DNA of 64,000 nucleotides, taken from contig CYUH01000014.1 of the NCBI GenBank assembly GCA_001403755.1, positions 186,001-250,000 of the forward strand. The letters are read 5' to 3'. Made by a program: the position numbers and the translations under genes. The stretch comes from Chryseobacterium senegalense. GTDB lineage: Bacteria > Bacteroidota > Bacteroidia > Flavobacteriales > Weeksellaceae. Within the stretch, counting starts at the first letter, position 1; each line of letters begins with the position of its first letter. A model generated the notes under the pieces. It was given only the letters and a program-made list of their open reading frames with translations, made no database searches and had not been told where the DNA came from. Below are positions 1 to 8,503 of the stretch, one piece after another.

Positions 1-32
1 CTCCAGCAGCAGAAGCTACAAGCGCAGAATAA
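1..32 (+). CDS. 3' end of an upstream gene (Ala/Glu-rich tail)
   Basis: Only the last nine codons and a TAA stop are in the window; they read PAAEATSAE in the frame that ends at position 32. A hairpin terminator follows 22 bases later, which supports this as a true gene end. An alanine- and glutamate-rich tail of this kind is common on the ribosomal protein bS16 of flavobacteria, but so little is visible that this is only a guess. Confidence 0.4.
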   Translation, partial: PAAEATSAE

Positions 33-54
33 TATTCTCGAAATAGTATAATAT

Positions 55-84
55 ATCCCATCAATTTTTTGATGGGATTTTTTT
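55..84 (+). terminator. Rho-independent terminator
   Basis: A perfect 10-bp stem (ATCCCATCAA at 55-64 with TTGATGGGAT at 69-78) and a 4-nt loop are followed by a run of T. It would end the transcript of the gene whose tail is at 1-32. Confidence 0.85.
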
Positions 85-126
85 ATTGATTTTTTTAAGT
101 AATTTTACATTATAATATAAAAAACA

Positions 127-756
127 GTGACGAAAAAATTACTTTACCTGCTTTTTTTAATGAGTTTGTTTTTTTCGCAAGCCCAGCAAAACCAAGAATT
201 TAAAATAACGAAAGATTATTTTGATTATCAACGTCTTATGTTGAATAATGAATTTAAAAAGAAATTTGATTCCGAAACCAATTATGAAGAAAAAAGAAGC
301 ATCAAGGAGAATTTTTCGGAGTTTATGGTGAAGCTCGACAGCATTCAGAATACTGCTTTTATTGCAACTTTAATTAAAGTAAAAAATCGGGAAGATTTAG
401 ACAGAATAGCCTCTAGAAAAACCATGATCTATCACGCTGAAAATCCACAAAAGCAAATGCTGAACGAACAAGCAACCTATCCCGGAGGCTTCGAAATGCT
501 TAGAAAACAAGTTGCTGATTTGTTTTATTCAGACTCGGTTTTGCCAGGCCAAAAACTATTAAAAACCAACGTAGTTTTCGTGGTTGAAAAGGATGGAAGC
601 ATTAGCAGTGTGCGTGCGGAGGGAGACAATTTCACATTCAACCGGCAGGCTGAAATCGCTGTTTATCTTTTACCAGAGAAATTTTCTCCCGCGGTTGTCA
701 ACGGAACCGCTGTTCGTTACAGGTTTCGTTTGCCTTTAGCAATGAATTTTGAGTAA
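127..756 (+). CDS. Secreted protein with TonB C-terminal-like domain
   Basis: 209 aa, started at GTG because no in-frame ATG precedes the signal peptide; the N-terminus (K-K, then a hydrophobic stretch ending SQAQQ at about residue 20) is a Sec signal peptide. Residues about 35-100 are charged and probably helical. Residues about 118-209 resemble the TonB C-terminal domain used in many Bacteroidota periplasmic proteins: a YPGG-type opening, a V-x-F-V-V-x-x-D-G-S strand, then a K-F-x-P-A-x-x-N-G segment and a final beta strand. No transmembrane anchor other than the signal is seen, so it is not a classical TonB energiser. The exact role is unknown. It is followed 33 bases later by tadA and may be co-transcribed. 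Confidence 0.75.
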   Translation: MTKKLLYLLFLMSLFFSQAQQNQEFKITKDYFDYQRLMLNNEFKKKFDSETNYEEKRSIKENFSEFMVKLDSIQNTAFIATLIKVKNREDLDRIASRKTMIYHAENPQKQMLNEQATYPGGFEMLRKQVADLFYSDSVLPGQKLLKTNVVFVVEKDGSISSVRAEGDNFTFNRQAEIAVYLLPEKFSPAVVNGTAVRYRFRLPLAMNFE

Positions 757-789
757 AGTTTTTTCACTTTTTTAAACTTTTAACAAAGA

Positions 790-1221
790 ATGTTTACCGA
801 CGAATATTATATGAAATTAGCGCTTCAGGAAGCGCAAATTGCTTTGGAAAAGGATGAGGTGCCCATCGGTTGCATCATCGTTTCCAACAATCGAGTGATC
901 GCAAAAGCTCATAATCTTACCGAAGCTTTAAATGACGTTACGGCTCATGCAGAAATGCAAGCGATTACTTCTGCGACAAATTATTTGGGCGGAAAGTATC
1001 TTCAAAATTGTACGCTTTATGTTACGCTCGAACCTTGTGTAATGTGCTGTGGGGCGCTGAATTGGTCGCAAATTTCCAAAGTGGTTATCGGAGCGAGAGA
1101 TGAGCAGCGTGGTTTCATTAATAAAAATTTATCGCTACATCCAAAAACCGAATTGGTGGCTGGTGTGATGGAGAATGAATGTTCCGATTTGGTGAAAAAT
1201 TTCTTTAAAAGTAAAAGATAA
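790..1221 (+). CDS. tadA: tRNA adenosine(34) deaminase TadA
   Basis: 143 aa, the usual length. It converts adenosine to inosine at the wobble position of tRNA-Arg(ACG). The zinc site and catalytic glutamate are visible as H53-A-E55 and P82-C83-V-M-C86, the cytidine/deoxycytidylate deaminase signature. The N-terminal helix with D-E-V-P-I-G is typical of TadA rather than of guanine deaminase. It ends just before a terminator shared with clpC on the other strand. Confidence 0.93.
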   Translation: MFTDEYYMKLALQEAQIALEKDEVPIGCIIVSNNRVIAKAHNLTEALNDVTAHAEMQAITSATNYLGGKYLQNCTLYVTLEPCVMCCGALNWSQISKVVIGARDEQRGFINKNLSLHPKTELVAGVMENECSDLVKNFFKSKR

Positions 1222-1242
1222 TAGCGCAGGTATTAAATCAAA

Positions 1243-1272
1243 AAGCCTTGTCAAAATAAATTGACAAGGCTT
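1243..1272. terminator. Bidirectional terminator between tadA and clpC
   Basis: A perfect 12-bp inverted repeat (AAGCCTTGTCAA at 1243-1254 and its complement at 1261-1272) lies between two convergent genes. The T-run is better on the reverse strand, so it serves clpC best. Confidence 0.85.
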
Positions 1273-1296
1273 GTTATTTGGTTCAATTTTGCAATA

Positions 1297-3816
1297 TTAT
1301 TTTGCGTTTTGCTTCTTTTTAACCTTTTCCGGAGCCAATCCGTCTTTAGTTTCATTTAGCTGTAAAACAACGGTTTCACCCTCCGAAAGTTGTTTGTTCA
1401 CGAGCATTTCTGCAAGTAGATCTTCGATGTATTTTTGGATCGCTCTTTTTAGCGGTCTTGCACCGAAATCTTTGTCCCAACCTTTTTCTGCGATAAATTC
1501 TTTCGCTTCCTGGGTGAGTTCAACGTGATAATTCAATTTTTCGAGACGGTTGTAAAGTTTGCTCAATTCTAAATCGATGATTTTTGTGATGTCTTCTTTC
1601 GCTAATGAGTTGAAGATTACGATATCGTCAATTCTGTTGAGGAATTCCGGAGCAAATGCTTTTTTAAGTGCATTTTCAATGGTGCTTCTCGCTCTTGCAT
1701 CAGTGTTAGATTTTTTTGCGGAAGTCCCAAATCCTACACCGTCACCGAAATCTTTCAGATCACGAGTTCCAATATTGGAGGTTAAAATGATGATTGTATT
1801 TCTAAAATCAATCTTTCTTCCTAAAGAATCGGTAACGAAACCTTCATCCAAAATCTGAAGCAGAATATTGAATACATCCGGATGCGCTTTTTCAATCTCA
1901 TCTAAAAGTACCACGGCATATGGTTTTCTGCGAACTGCTTCAGTCAGCTGTCCACCTTCCTCGTAGCCCACATATCCTGGAGGCGCGCCAACTAATCTGG
2001 AAACAGCGAATTTTTCCATGTATTCACTCATGTCGATGCGGATTAACGCTTCATCCGAATCGAAAAGTTCGCGGGCCATCACTTTAGCAAGCTCGGTTTT
2101 ACCAACGCCGGTGGTTCCTAGAAAAATAAAAGTTCCGATTGGTCGATTAGGATCTTTCAATCCGGCACGGTTTCTTTGGATGGCTTTTACCACCTTTTTT
2201 ACCGCATCTTCTTGTCCGATGACTTTACCATTGAGCATAGCATCCATTTGTGACAATTTATCGAGCTCATTTTTGCCTACTTTGGTTACAGGAATTCCAC
2301 TCATCATGGAAACAACTTCTGCAACGCTTTCCTCGGTAACAAGTTCTTTCTTTTCTTTCACATTTTTGTCCCAAGCTTCTTGCGCAATATTCAGTTCGAT
2401 CTGTAATCTTTCCTCCTCATCTTTCAGTTTTCGGGCTTCCAGATAATCTTGTCTTTTTACTGCTTGCTGTTTTTGGTCTTTTATCTCCTCTATTTTTTTC
2501 TCATGATCGATGATCTCATTCGGAACTTTCATGTTCTTAATATAAACACGAGAACCAGCCTCATCCATCGCATCAATAGCTTTATCCGGTAAGAAACGAT
2601 CGGTAATATATCTTGACGTAAGATTTACACAAGCCAGAATGGCTTCATCGGTGTAAGTTACATTGTGATGATCTTCGTATTTGTCTTTAATTTGATTTAA
2701 AATCTGTACGGTTTCTTCCACAGAAGTAGGTTCTACCATGACTTTTTGGAAACGTCTTTCCAATGCACCGTCTTTCTCGATGTATTGTCTGTATTCATCA
2801 AGGGTTGTCGCTCCTATGCATTGAATTTCGCCTCTAGCCAAAGCAGGTTTAAACATGTTCGAAGCATCTAAACTTCCGGTAGAACTTCCGGCTCCCACGA
2901 TGGTGTGAAGCTCATCAATAAAAAGAATCACGTCGCGGTTTTTCTCTAGCTCGGTCATGATGGCTTTCATTCTCTCTTCGAATTGCCCACGATATTTAGT
3001 CCCTGCTACTAAACTAGCAAGGTCTAAAGTAATCACACGTTTTCCGAAAAGGACACGAGAAACTTTTTTCTGTTGAATTCTTAGTGCCAAACCTTCCGCA
3101 ATAGCAGATTTACCGACACCAGGCTCACCAATTAAAAGTGGATTGTTTTTCTTTCTCCTCGACAAAATTTGAGAAACCCTTTCGATCTCCTTCTCACGAC
3201 CAATTACCGGATCGAGTTTTCCGTCTCTCGCAAGCGCAGTTAAATCTCTTCCGAAATTGTCCAAAGTCGGGGTTTTACTTTTACCTGTTCCGATGTTGCC
3301 GGTTGGTTTGCGCATTTGTCCGAAATCTTCACGCTCTTCATCGTCATCATAAGCACTCATTTTCGGATCTTGACCAGAATTTTTAAGCATCAGTTGATAT
3401 TCCTTTGTTACTCTTTCGTAATCGACATCATAGGAGCCAAGTATATTGGTCGTAGGATCGTCGGCTTTATATAAAATCCCTAAAAGTAAATGAACGGTAT
3501 TGATTTCCGAACTTTGGTATTGCCTGCATTCGAGTTCCGAACGTTTTACTGCTTGGTCCGCCATTTTGGTAAAGGAAATTCGATCGTTGTCTGGTGAAAA
3601 GGGATTGAGACCCAATACCGACATGGTTTCAATTTTCCTTCTAATTTGAATTAAATCTGCTCCCAAATTCTGCAAAATTTCTTTGGCAGAATTCTCGCTT
3701 TTTATAATTCCCAAAAGGAAATGTTCCGTATTCAGGAACTCGCTTTGCAAACGTCTTGCTTCGTGTTTGCTGTGTTGGAAAACTTGATTCAAACCACTTG
3801 AAAATTTATAATCCAT
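1297..3816 (-). CDS. clpC: ATP-dependent Clp protease ATP-binding subunit ClpC
   Basis: 839 aa AAA+ unfoldase that feeds ClpP. Domain order: Clp N-domain repeats (about 1-145), a linker with an acidic patch, first AAA+ module with Walker A GEPGVGKS at 230-237 and an F-I-D-E-L-H-T Walker B, a coiled middle segment with a UVR-like stretch (about 430-500), second AAA+ module with Walker A GTTGVGKT, and the C-terminal D2 small domain. The short middle domain separates it from ClpB. It is transcribed away from the small membrane protein gene at 3974, alone. The Lys-rich C-terminal tail is unremarkable. Confidence 0.95.
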   Translation of the reverse strand: MDYKFSSGLNQVFQHSKHEARRLQSEFLNTEHFLLGIIKSENSAKEILQNLGADLIQIRRKIETMSVLGLNPFSPDNDRISFTKMADQAVKRSELECRQYQSSEINTVHLLLGILYKADDPTTNILGSYDVDYERVTKEYQLMLKNSGQDPKMSAYDDDEEREDFGQMRKPTGNIGTGKSKTPTLDNFGRDLTALARDGKLDPVIGREKEIERVSQILSRRKKNNPLLIGEPGVGKSAIAEGLALRIQQKKVSRVLFGKRVITLDLASLVAGTKYRGQFEERMKAIMTELEKNRDVILFIDELHTIVGAGSSTGSLDASNMFKPALARGEIQCIGATTLDEYRQYIEKDGALERRFQKVMVEPTSVEETVQILNQIKDKYEDHHNVTYTDEAILACVNLTSRYITDRFLPDKAIDAMDEAGSRVYIKNMKVPNEIIDHEKKIEEIKDQKQQAVKRQDYLEARKLKDEEERLQIELNIAQEAWDKNVKEKKELVTEESVAEVVSMMSGIPVTKVGKNELDKLSQMDAMLNGKVIGQEDAVKKVVKAIQRNRAGLKDPNRPIGTFIFLGTTGVGKTELAKVMARELFDSDEALIRIDMSEYMEKFAVSRLVGAPPGYVGYEEGGQLTEAVRRKPYAVVLLDEIEKAHPDVFNILLQILDEGFVTDSLGRKIDFRNTIIILTSNIGTRDLKDFGDGVGFGTSAKKSNTDARARSTIENALKKAFAPEFLNRIDDIVIFNSLAKEDITKIIDLELSKLYNRLEKLNYHVELTQEAKEFIAEKGWDKDFGARPLKRAIQKYIEDLLAEMLVNKQLSEGETVVLQLNETKDGLAPEKVKKKQNAK

Positions 3817-3870
3817 AATATTTGTTCAAAATTATCATTAAAAACATTCTTGAGTTTTTAATTGCTCTAT

Positions 3871-3878
3871 CAAAGTTA
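3871..3878 (-). promoter_or_regulatory. Putative -7 element (TAnnTTTG) for clpC
   Basis: Reverse strand reads TAACTTTG, an exact match to the Bacteroidota -7 consensus, about 55 bases upstream of the clpC start. A TTTTG lies upstream at 3891-3895 but the 12-base spacing is short for a -33 element. Confidence 0.4.
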
Positions 3879-3973
3879 CAAATACTTTACCAAAAGTAAA
3901 TAATGACTTTATGGCAGTAAAAAATTTTCCTATTCCGTTCAAAATGATTAGGTTTGCTTTCCAAATATATAGC

Positions 3974-4192
3974 ATGAACCCTGAAATTACCAATTTTATA
4001 GGCTATGGCGCATCTTTTTTCGTCGTGCTAAGTTTTATTCTCAAAGACATCAATAAAATCAGAATTGTCAATTTGATCGGATGCATTTTGTTCGTAATCT
4101 ACGGAGTTTTCAGTGATTATCTTTGGCCAATTATCATCCCGAATGCCATCCTATGCTTTATCCAACTTTATCATTTGGTGAAAAAGGACTAA
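3974..4192 (+). CDS. Small integral membrane protein (YgjV-like)
   Basis: 72 aa from the ATG at 3974. An in-frame ATG at 3911 would add 21 residues, but the added sequence is not conserved-looking and the protein from 3974 (MNPEITNFIGYGAS) has the start I expect for this family. Three hydrophobic helices (about 8-24, 32-50, 52-68) make up almost the entire protein. It resembles the short YgjV / two-helix membrane proteins of flavobacteria of unknown function. It is 9 bases upstream of a glycosyltransferase gene and probably shares its transcript. Confidence 0.65.
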   Translation: MNPEITNFIGYGASFFVVLSFILKDINKIRIVNLIGCILFVIYGVFSDYLWPIIIPNAILCFIQLYHLVKKD

Positions 4193-4201
4193 TTTGCCGA
4201 G

Positions 4202-5299
4202 ATGAAAGTTTTGGTAAGCGTTTTCAATAATTTAAGTACAGACCAACGTGTAGAAAAGGTTTGTAGTACATTATCTGAAAATGGTTTTCAACCTGAGCTT
4301 ATTGGAAATAATTGGTGCGGATTGCCCGAAATGAAGAGAGATTATCCTTTCTTCAGAATCGTATTGAAATCTAAGGTTTTGAAGTTTGCGTATGTTGAAT
4401 TTCAAATGAAACTTTACCAGGAATTGCTCCGCAAAGCCAACAAGGACACCATTCTTCTTTCTAATGACCTCGATACGCTATTGCCGAATTATTTGATTTC
4501 AAAGAAATTTAATATTCCAATAGTTTTTGATAGCCATGAAATTTTCACCGAAATGCCAGCGGTAAACGGAAGATTCACTCAAAAAATTTGGCGTTCGTTA
4601 GAATCTTTTATTGTTCCCAAACTTCGTTATATGATGACGGCGAGCGAGAGTTACGCAGATTGGTTCGCAAAAACCTACGAAATTGGAAGGCCAATTGTGG
4701 TACAAAATTTCCCTAGAAAAACAGAAAATTTACAGGATTATTCTCTGGTAAATTCACCAAAAATTATTCTATATCAAGGAGTTATCAATCCTTCGAGAGG
4801 TTTGGACAAAATGATTCCCGCGATGCAATTGATCGAAAATGCAGAATTTTGGATTGCCGGGGATGGACCAAAGAAAATAGAATATGTAGCTTTAACAAAA
4901 CATCTGAAGCTAGAAAATAAAGTGAAATTTATCGGAAAATTGCATCCGGAAAAGTTGCGAGAAATTACCAAAAAAGCAGATGTTGGTCTCAGTATTGAAG
5001 AAAATAATGGTTTGAGTTATTATTTTTCTATGCCGAATAAGGTTTCGGATTATATACAGGCAAGAATTCCGGTCGTGGTTTCCGACTTTCCGGAAATGCG
5101 AAAAGTGGTGGATCACTTTCACGCAGGTGAAAAAATTCGCAATTATAATGAACTTGCTGATCGAGTAAAAATTGTTCTCCAAAATGGCAAGAGTTTCTAT
5201 GAAGACTCTTTAAATAAAGCCGCAGACGAACTTTGCTGGGAAAAGGAAGAACCTAAAATCGTCACACTTTTCAATAAAGTTGTAAAAGAAAATTTCTAA
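4202..5299 (+). CDS. Glycosyltransferase family 4
   Basis: 365 aa, GT-B fold. The N-terminal half opens with a KVLVSVFNNLSTDQR-like stretch (beta strand plus loop typical of GT4). The C-terminal half has an ILYQGVINPSRG strand, a G-D-G-P-K nucleotide-binding turn, and the acidic E-x7-E-like region near SIEENNGLSYYFSMPNK that contacts the sugar nucleotide. The donor and acceptor cannot be told from sequence. With the GT9 gene at 5755 and manC at 6777 it suggests cell-surface glycan assembly, but this is context only. Confidence 0.85.
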   Translation: MKVLVSVFNNLSTDQRVEKVCSTLSENGFQPELIGNNWCGLPEMKRDYPFFRIVLKSKVLKFAYVEFQMKLYQELLRKANKDTILLSNDLDTLLPNYLISKKFNIPIVFDSHEIFTEMPAVNGRFTQKIWRSLESFIVPKLRYMMTASESYADWFAKTYEIGRPIVVQNFPRKTENLQDYSLVNSPKIILYQGVINPSRGLDKMIPAMQLIENAEFWIAGDGPKKIEYVALTKHLKLENKVKFIGKLHPEKLREITKKADVGLSIEENNGLSYYFSMPNKVSDYIQARIPVVVSDFPEMRKVVDHFHAGEKIRNYNELADRVKIVLQNGKSFYEDSLNKAADELCWEKEEPKIVTLFNKVVKENF

Positions 5300-5311
5300 A
5301 TCACATTTCCT

Positions 5312-5319
5312 TATCTTTG
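5312..5319 (+). promoter_or_regulatory. Putative -7 element for sufE
   Basis: TATCTTTG matches TAnnTTTG and sits 19 bases before the sufE ATG, in the 39-base gap after the glycosyltransferase. No well-placed -33 TTG is visible. Confidence 0.4.
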
Positions 5320-5338
5320 CACAAATAGATTTTGAGAA

Positions 5339-5758
5339 ATGACCATCAAAGAAAAACAGCAGGAAATAGTCGAAGAATTTGCGTTTCTAGACGATTGGGA
5401 ACAGAAATACGAATATATTATCGATTTAGGCAAAGAGTTAAAAGGACTTCCAGAGGAGAAAAAAAACGATTCCAATTTGATCAAAGGTTGCCAATCCAAA
5501 GTATGGATCGATGCGGAGTTTTCTGATGGAAAATTGTTCTTCAATGCTGATTCCGACGGTATTTTGCCTAAAGGAATTGTTTCGCTATTGGTTTCAATTT
5601 ACAGCGGGCATTCCACTCAGGAAATTTTAGATTCCGATTTTCAATTTATCAGCGATATCGGTTTGCAGGAGTTTCTTTCGCCTTCCAGAGCTAACGGATT
5701 GATGGCGATGACCAAACAAATTAAATTTTACGCAGTCGCATATCAATTGAAAAAGTGA
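5339..5758 (+). CDS. sufE: SufE-family sulfur acceptor protein
   Basis: 139 aa. SufE accepts sulfur from the cysteine desulfurase SufS and passes it to the SufBCD scaffold for Fe-S cluster assembly. The active cysteine is C51 in the conserved K-G-C-Q-S-x-V-W motif, and the C-terminal R-A-N-G-L motif (about residues 119-123) is also present. No suf genes are adjacent; it stands between two glycosyltransferase genes. Its stop overlaps the GTG start of the next gene (GTGA), so the two are probably translated together. Confidence 0.92.
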   Translation: MTIKEKQQEIVEEFAFLDDWEQKYEYIIDLGKELKGLPEEKKNDSNLIKGCQSKVWIDAEFSDGKLFFNADSDGILPKGIVSLLVSIYSGHSTQEILDSDFQFISDIGLQEFLSPSRANGLMAMTKQIKFYAVAYQLKK

Positions 5759-6720
5759 TCAGAATTTTAGCTTATCGGTTTTCCGCTTTTGGTGATGTAG
5801 CGATGACTGTTCCCGTGATCACCGAATTCCTCGAACAAAATCCCGGAGTAGAAGTGGTGATGGTTTCCCGAAGCAATTTCGGAGATTTATTTCATGGTAT
5901 TCCGAATCTTATTTTTAAAGGAATAATGGTGGATGAATATCAAGGGATTTTTGGGTTGCAAAAGCTATCAAAGCAATTGAGGGAAGAATTTAATCCTGAT
6001 TATATTGCTGATTTACACGACGTTATAAGAACCAAGTTGCTCAATATTTTCTTTAAATTAAATGGTCAAAAAGTTTTTGTCCTGGATAAAGGAAAAGAGG
6101 AAAAAAAGAAACTTACCGACATACAGAATCTTGAGAAAAAGCCACTGAAACCTACTACAGAGCGATATGCAGATGTTTTCCGGGCAATGGGTCTTACCGT
6201 AAAATTATCGCATCGATATCGTTCAATTTCTGCGGAAAAAGAAGGAATCGGATTTGCTCCTTTTGCACAGCATCAAGGAAAAATGTTGCCTTTGGAGAAG
6301 TCTTTTGAGTTGGCGAAACTCATCGCAAAAAAGGATAAACTCTATTTTTTTGGTGGTGGTAAGAGCGAATCTGAAACCTTAGAATCTTGGGCAGCACAAA
6401 TTCCCAATACCGAAAATCTTGCGGGGAAACTCACTATCAGCGAAGAACTTCAAAAAATTTCTAAACTAAAAACAATGATTTCCATGGATTCGGCGAATAT
6501 GCATTTGGCAAGTTTAGTGGGAACACGCTGTATTTCTATTTGGGGTTCCACGCATCATTTCGCAGGATTTTTAGGTTACGGACAAAGCGTTGATGACGTT
6601 GTAGAAGTAAAAGATTTAACTTGCAGACCATGTTCTGTATTTGGTGATAAGGAATGTTTCCGTGGCGACTGGGCGTGCTTGCAAGAGATTGATATTCAAA
6701 AGATAAACGCTAAAATTTAA
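5755..6720 (+). CDS. Glycosyltransferase family 9 (heptosyltransferase-like)
   Basis: 321 aa. The GTG start overlaps the sufE stop by four bases. The N-terminal RILAYRFSAFGDVAMT matches the R-x-S-x-x-G-D-V-x-x-T start of ADP-heptose:LPS heptosyltransferases. The C-terminal half has the F-A-P-F-A acceptor strand, the D-S-A-N-M-H-L-A motif that binds the sugar nucleotide, and the cysteine-rich CRPCSVFGDKECF end common in this family. Role: transfer of a sugar to the lipopolysaccharide core or a related glycan at the inner face of the membrane. Confidence 0.88.
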   Translation: MIRILAYRFSAFGDVAMTVPVITEFLEQNPGVEVVMVSRSNFGDLFHGIPNLIFKGIMVDEYQGIFGLQKLSKQLREEFNPDYIADLHDVIRTKLLNIFFKLNGQKVFVLDKGKEEKKKLTDIQNLEKKPLKPTTERYADVFRAMGLTVKLSHRYRSISAEKEGIGFAPFAQHQGKMLPLEKSFELAKLIAKKDKLYFFGGGKSESETLESWAAQIPNTENLAGKLTISEELQKISKLKTMISMDSANMHLASLVGTRCISIWGSTHHFAGFLGYGQSVDDVVEVKDLTCRPCSVFGDKECFRGDWACLQEIDIQKINAKI

Positions 6721-6730
6721 AAAAAAAATA

Positions 6731-6756
6731 AAATCCCGAAGATGACATCGGGATTT
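6731..6756. terminator. Terminator between convergent GT9 and manC genes
   Basis: Perfect 9-bp stem (AAATCCCGA with TCGGGATTT) and an 8-nt loop. On the reverse strand it runs straight into a long T tract, so it is strongest for manC; on the forward strand Ts follow after some 10 bases. Confidence 0.8.
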
Positions 6757-6776
6757 GATTGATTGTTTTTTCTTTT

Positions 6777-7859
6777 TTAAAGGTATTTGTCGCCTTTTTT
6801 TTCAGTTTTTAAATCCTGAACATAATCTTTGATCAATTGATCATTTTCTCGTGGACAAATCAATAAAGCTTTGTCGGTATCCACGATTATGTAATCATTC
6901 AAACCATCGATAATTGCAGCTTTGTTGTTATTTTTCAACCGAATAATATTTCCTTTTGCGTTGTAAGTAATGATATGCTTGGATTTTAGCGCATTCTTGT
7001 TTTCGTCTTTCTGTGCGTTCTCATAGACGGAAGTCCAAGTACCAAGGTCGCTCCAACCTAAATCTGCAGGGATTACATATACGTTTTTTGCTTTTTCTAA
7101 GATGCCATTGTCGATGGAAATTTTGTTCACTTTCGGATAAATCAGTTCGATGCATTGCTCCTCAGATTTGCTGTTGTATTCGCAACTAAGGAATTGTTGG
7201 GCCATTTCTTCAAGATGTTGGTCGAATGCCGATAAAATCGATTTTACATTCCAAATAAAGATCCCGGCATTCCATAGGAAATCTCCACTTTCCAAGAACG
7301 TTTTTGCAATTTCTAAATTAGGTTTTTCAGTAAATGTTTTTACTTTGTAGTAATCGGCATTTTTATTCTCCTCAAACTGAATGTATCCATAGCCTGTATC
7401 CGGGCGTGTTGGAGTAATTCCTAAAGTGATCAAATAATCGCTTTGGGAAGCAAGGTCAAAAGCCAGTTCCACTTTTTGCAGGAAAACAGTTTCTTTTAAA
7501 ATCAAATGATCCGCAGGCAAAACAATCATGTTGGCTTCCGGATTTTTATCGGCAATTTTTTTTGCCATATAAAGGTTGCATGCCGCCGTGTTTTTCATCA
7601 TCGGTTCGCCGACAATATTTTCGGAATTTAGTTCTGGTAATTGCTGTTCGGTAAGGTCAACATACTCTTTATTGGTGATCACGAAGATGTTTTCTTTTGG
7701 AACAATTTGACTGATTCTGTCATAAGTTTGCTGAATCATCGTGCGGCCGGTTCCTAAAATGTCCTGAAATTGTTTTGGATATTTTTGAGTGCTCATTGGC
7801 CAGAATCTGCTTCCTATACCTCCTGCCATTATGACGCAGTAATTATTTGATTGTGACAT
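6777..7859 (-). CDS. manC: Mannose-1-phosphate guanylyltransferase
   Basis: 360 aa counted from the ATG at 7859; a longer reading frame exists to 7931 but would overlap the SprT-like gene, and the chosen start places the family signature at residues 11-21 (MAGGIGSRFWP), as in homologues. Makes GDP-mannose from mannose-1-phosphate and GTP. It has the nucleotidyltransferase domain followed by a short left-handed helix region, without the C-terminal isomerase domain of bifunctional enzymes. It starts two bases after the stop of the SprT-like gene, so the two are one operon. It supplies sugar nucleotides for surface polysaccharides. Confidence 0.92.
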   Translation of the reverse strand: MSQSNNYCVIMAGGIGSRFWPMSTQKYPKQFQDILGTGRTMIQQTYDRISQIVPKENIFVITNKEYVDLTEQQLPELNSENIVGEPMMKNTAACNLYMAKKIADKNPEANMIVLPADHLILKETVFLQKVELAFDLASQSDYLITLGITPTRPDTGYGYIQFEENKNADYYKVKTFTEKPNLEIAKTFLESGDFLWNAGIFIWNVKSILSAFDQHLEEMAQQFLSCEYNSKSEEQCIELIYPKVNKISIDNGILEKAKNVYVIPADLGWSDLGTWTSVYENAQKDENKNALKSKHIITYNAKGNIIRLKNNNKAAIIDGLNDYIIVDTDKALLICPRENDQLIKDYVQDLKTEKKGDKYL

Positions 7860-7861
7860 AT

Positions 7862-8452
7862 TTAGAAAAATTTTTCTACTCTTGCTAGTGGTTTGAAAAT
7901 ATACTTTTTCCCATTGCTGAGATTCGTACAAAGATAGTTTTTTTTGCGGAGCTCCTCAATGATATAGGTTTGTTTGCGATAAATAAATTGTTCGCCAATA
8001 TTTAAATCTTCTATGTACGAACTTTCATCTTCGTAATTTTCTATATGAAAGTATCTAACCAAATCTGGGCTTGACATGAAATTGGCTTTTGGAGATTGCG
8101 AAAATTTAAGAATAAAAGGTTTTAAATCTTCGGAATAAACCGAGATACTTTCCAAAAGCATCATTCGGAAAGTATCTTTCCATTCTTTTCCATGTGGTGA
8201 AATTCTGCCTCCGAAATTTTCAAAAGCAATTAAGTGAGCCAGTTCATGGGTGAGAACAAAGAAAAACAGTTGTGGTTGAAGTGTAGAATTAATCGTAATT
8301 TCATGAGATTTATCCGGTAATTTTCGGTAATCTCCTAATTTCGATTTTCGGCCGCGTGTAATTTTGATGTGAATATAATGATCACCAAACCATTTTTTCA
8401 AATGCGGAAGCGTATTCTCTGGTAAATATTTCTCTAGATTTTTAACTGACAT
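7862..8452 (-). CDS. SprT-like zinc metalloprotease domain protein
   Basis: 196 aa. The zinc site is H69-E-L-A-H73, with a likely third ligand H87 in GRISPHGKEW, the arrangement of the SprT/Spartan family. A C-terminal segment (about 135-190) is a small beta-rich domain with KKNYLCTNLSNGK. No signal peptide, so cytoplasmic. Substrate unknown; eukaryotic relatives cut DNA-protein crosslinks. It lies between a TolC gene 51 bases upstream and manC two bases downstream. Confidence 0.82.
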   Translation of the reverse strand: MSVKNLEKYLPENTLPHLKKWFGDHYIHIKITRGRKSKLGDYRKLPDKSHEITINSTLQPQLFFFVLTHELAHLIAFENFGGRISPHGKEWKDTFRMMLLESISVYSEDLKPFILKFSQSPKANFMSSPDLVRYFHIENYEDESSYIEDLNIGEQFIYRKQTYIIEELRKKNYLCTNLSNGKKYIFKPLARVEKFF

Positions 8453-8503
8453 TATTAATACCGTCGGAAATCTGAATATCCATTTAAAAATGATTGACTA
8501 AAA

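Noticed and set aside
1271-3386. Forward-strand open frames opposite clpC
   Set aside because: Antisense shadows with Ser/Phe-rich composition and no recognisable family.
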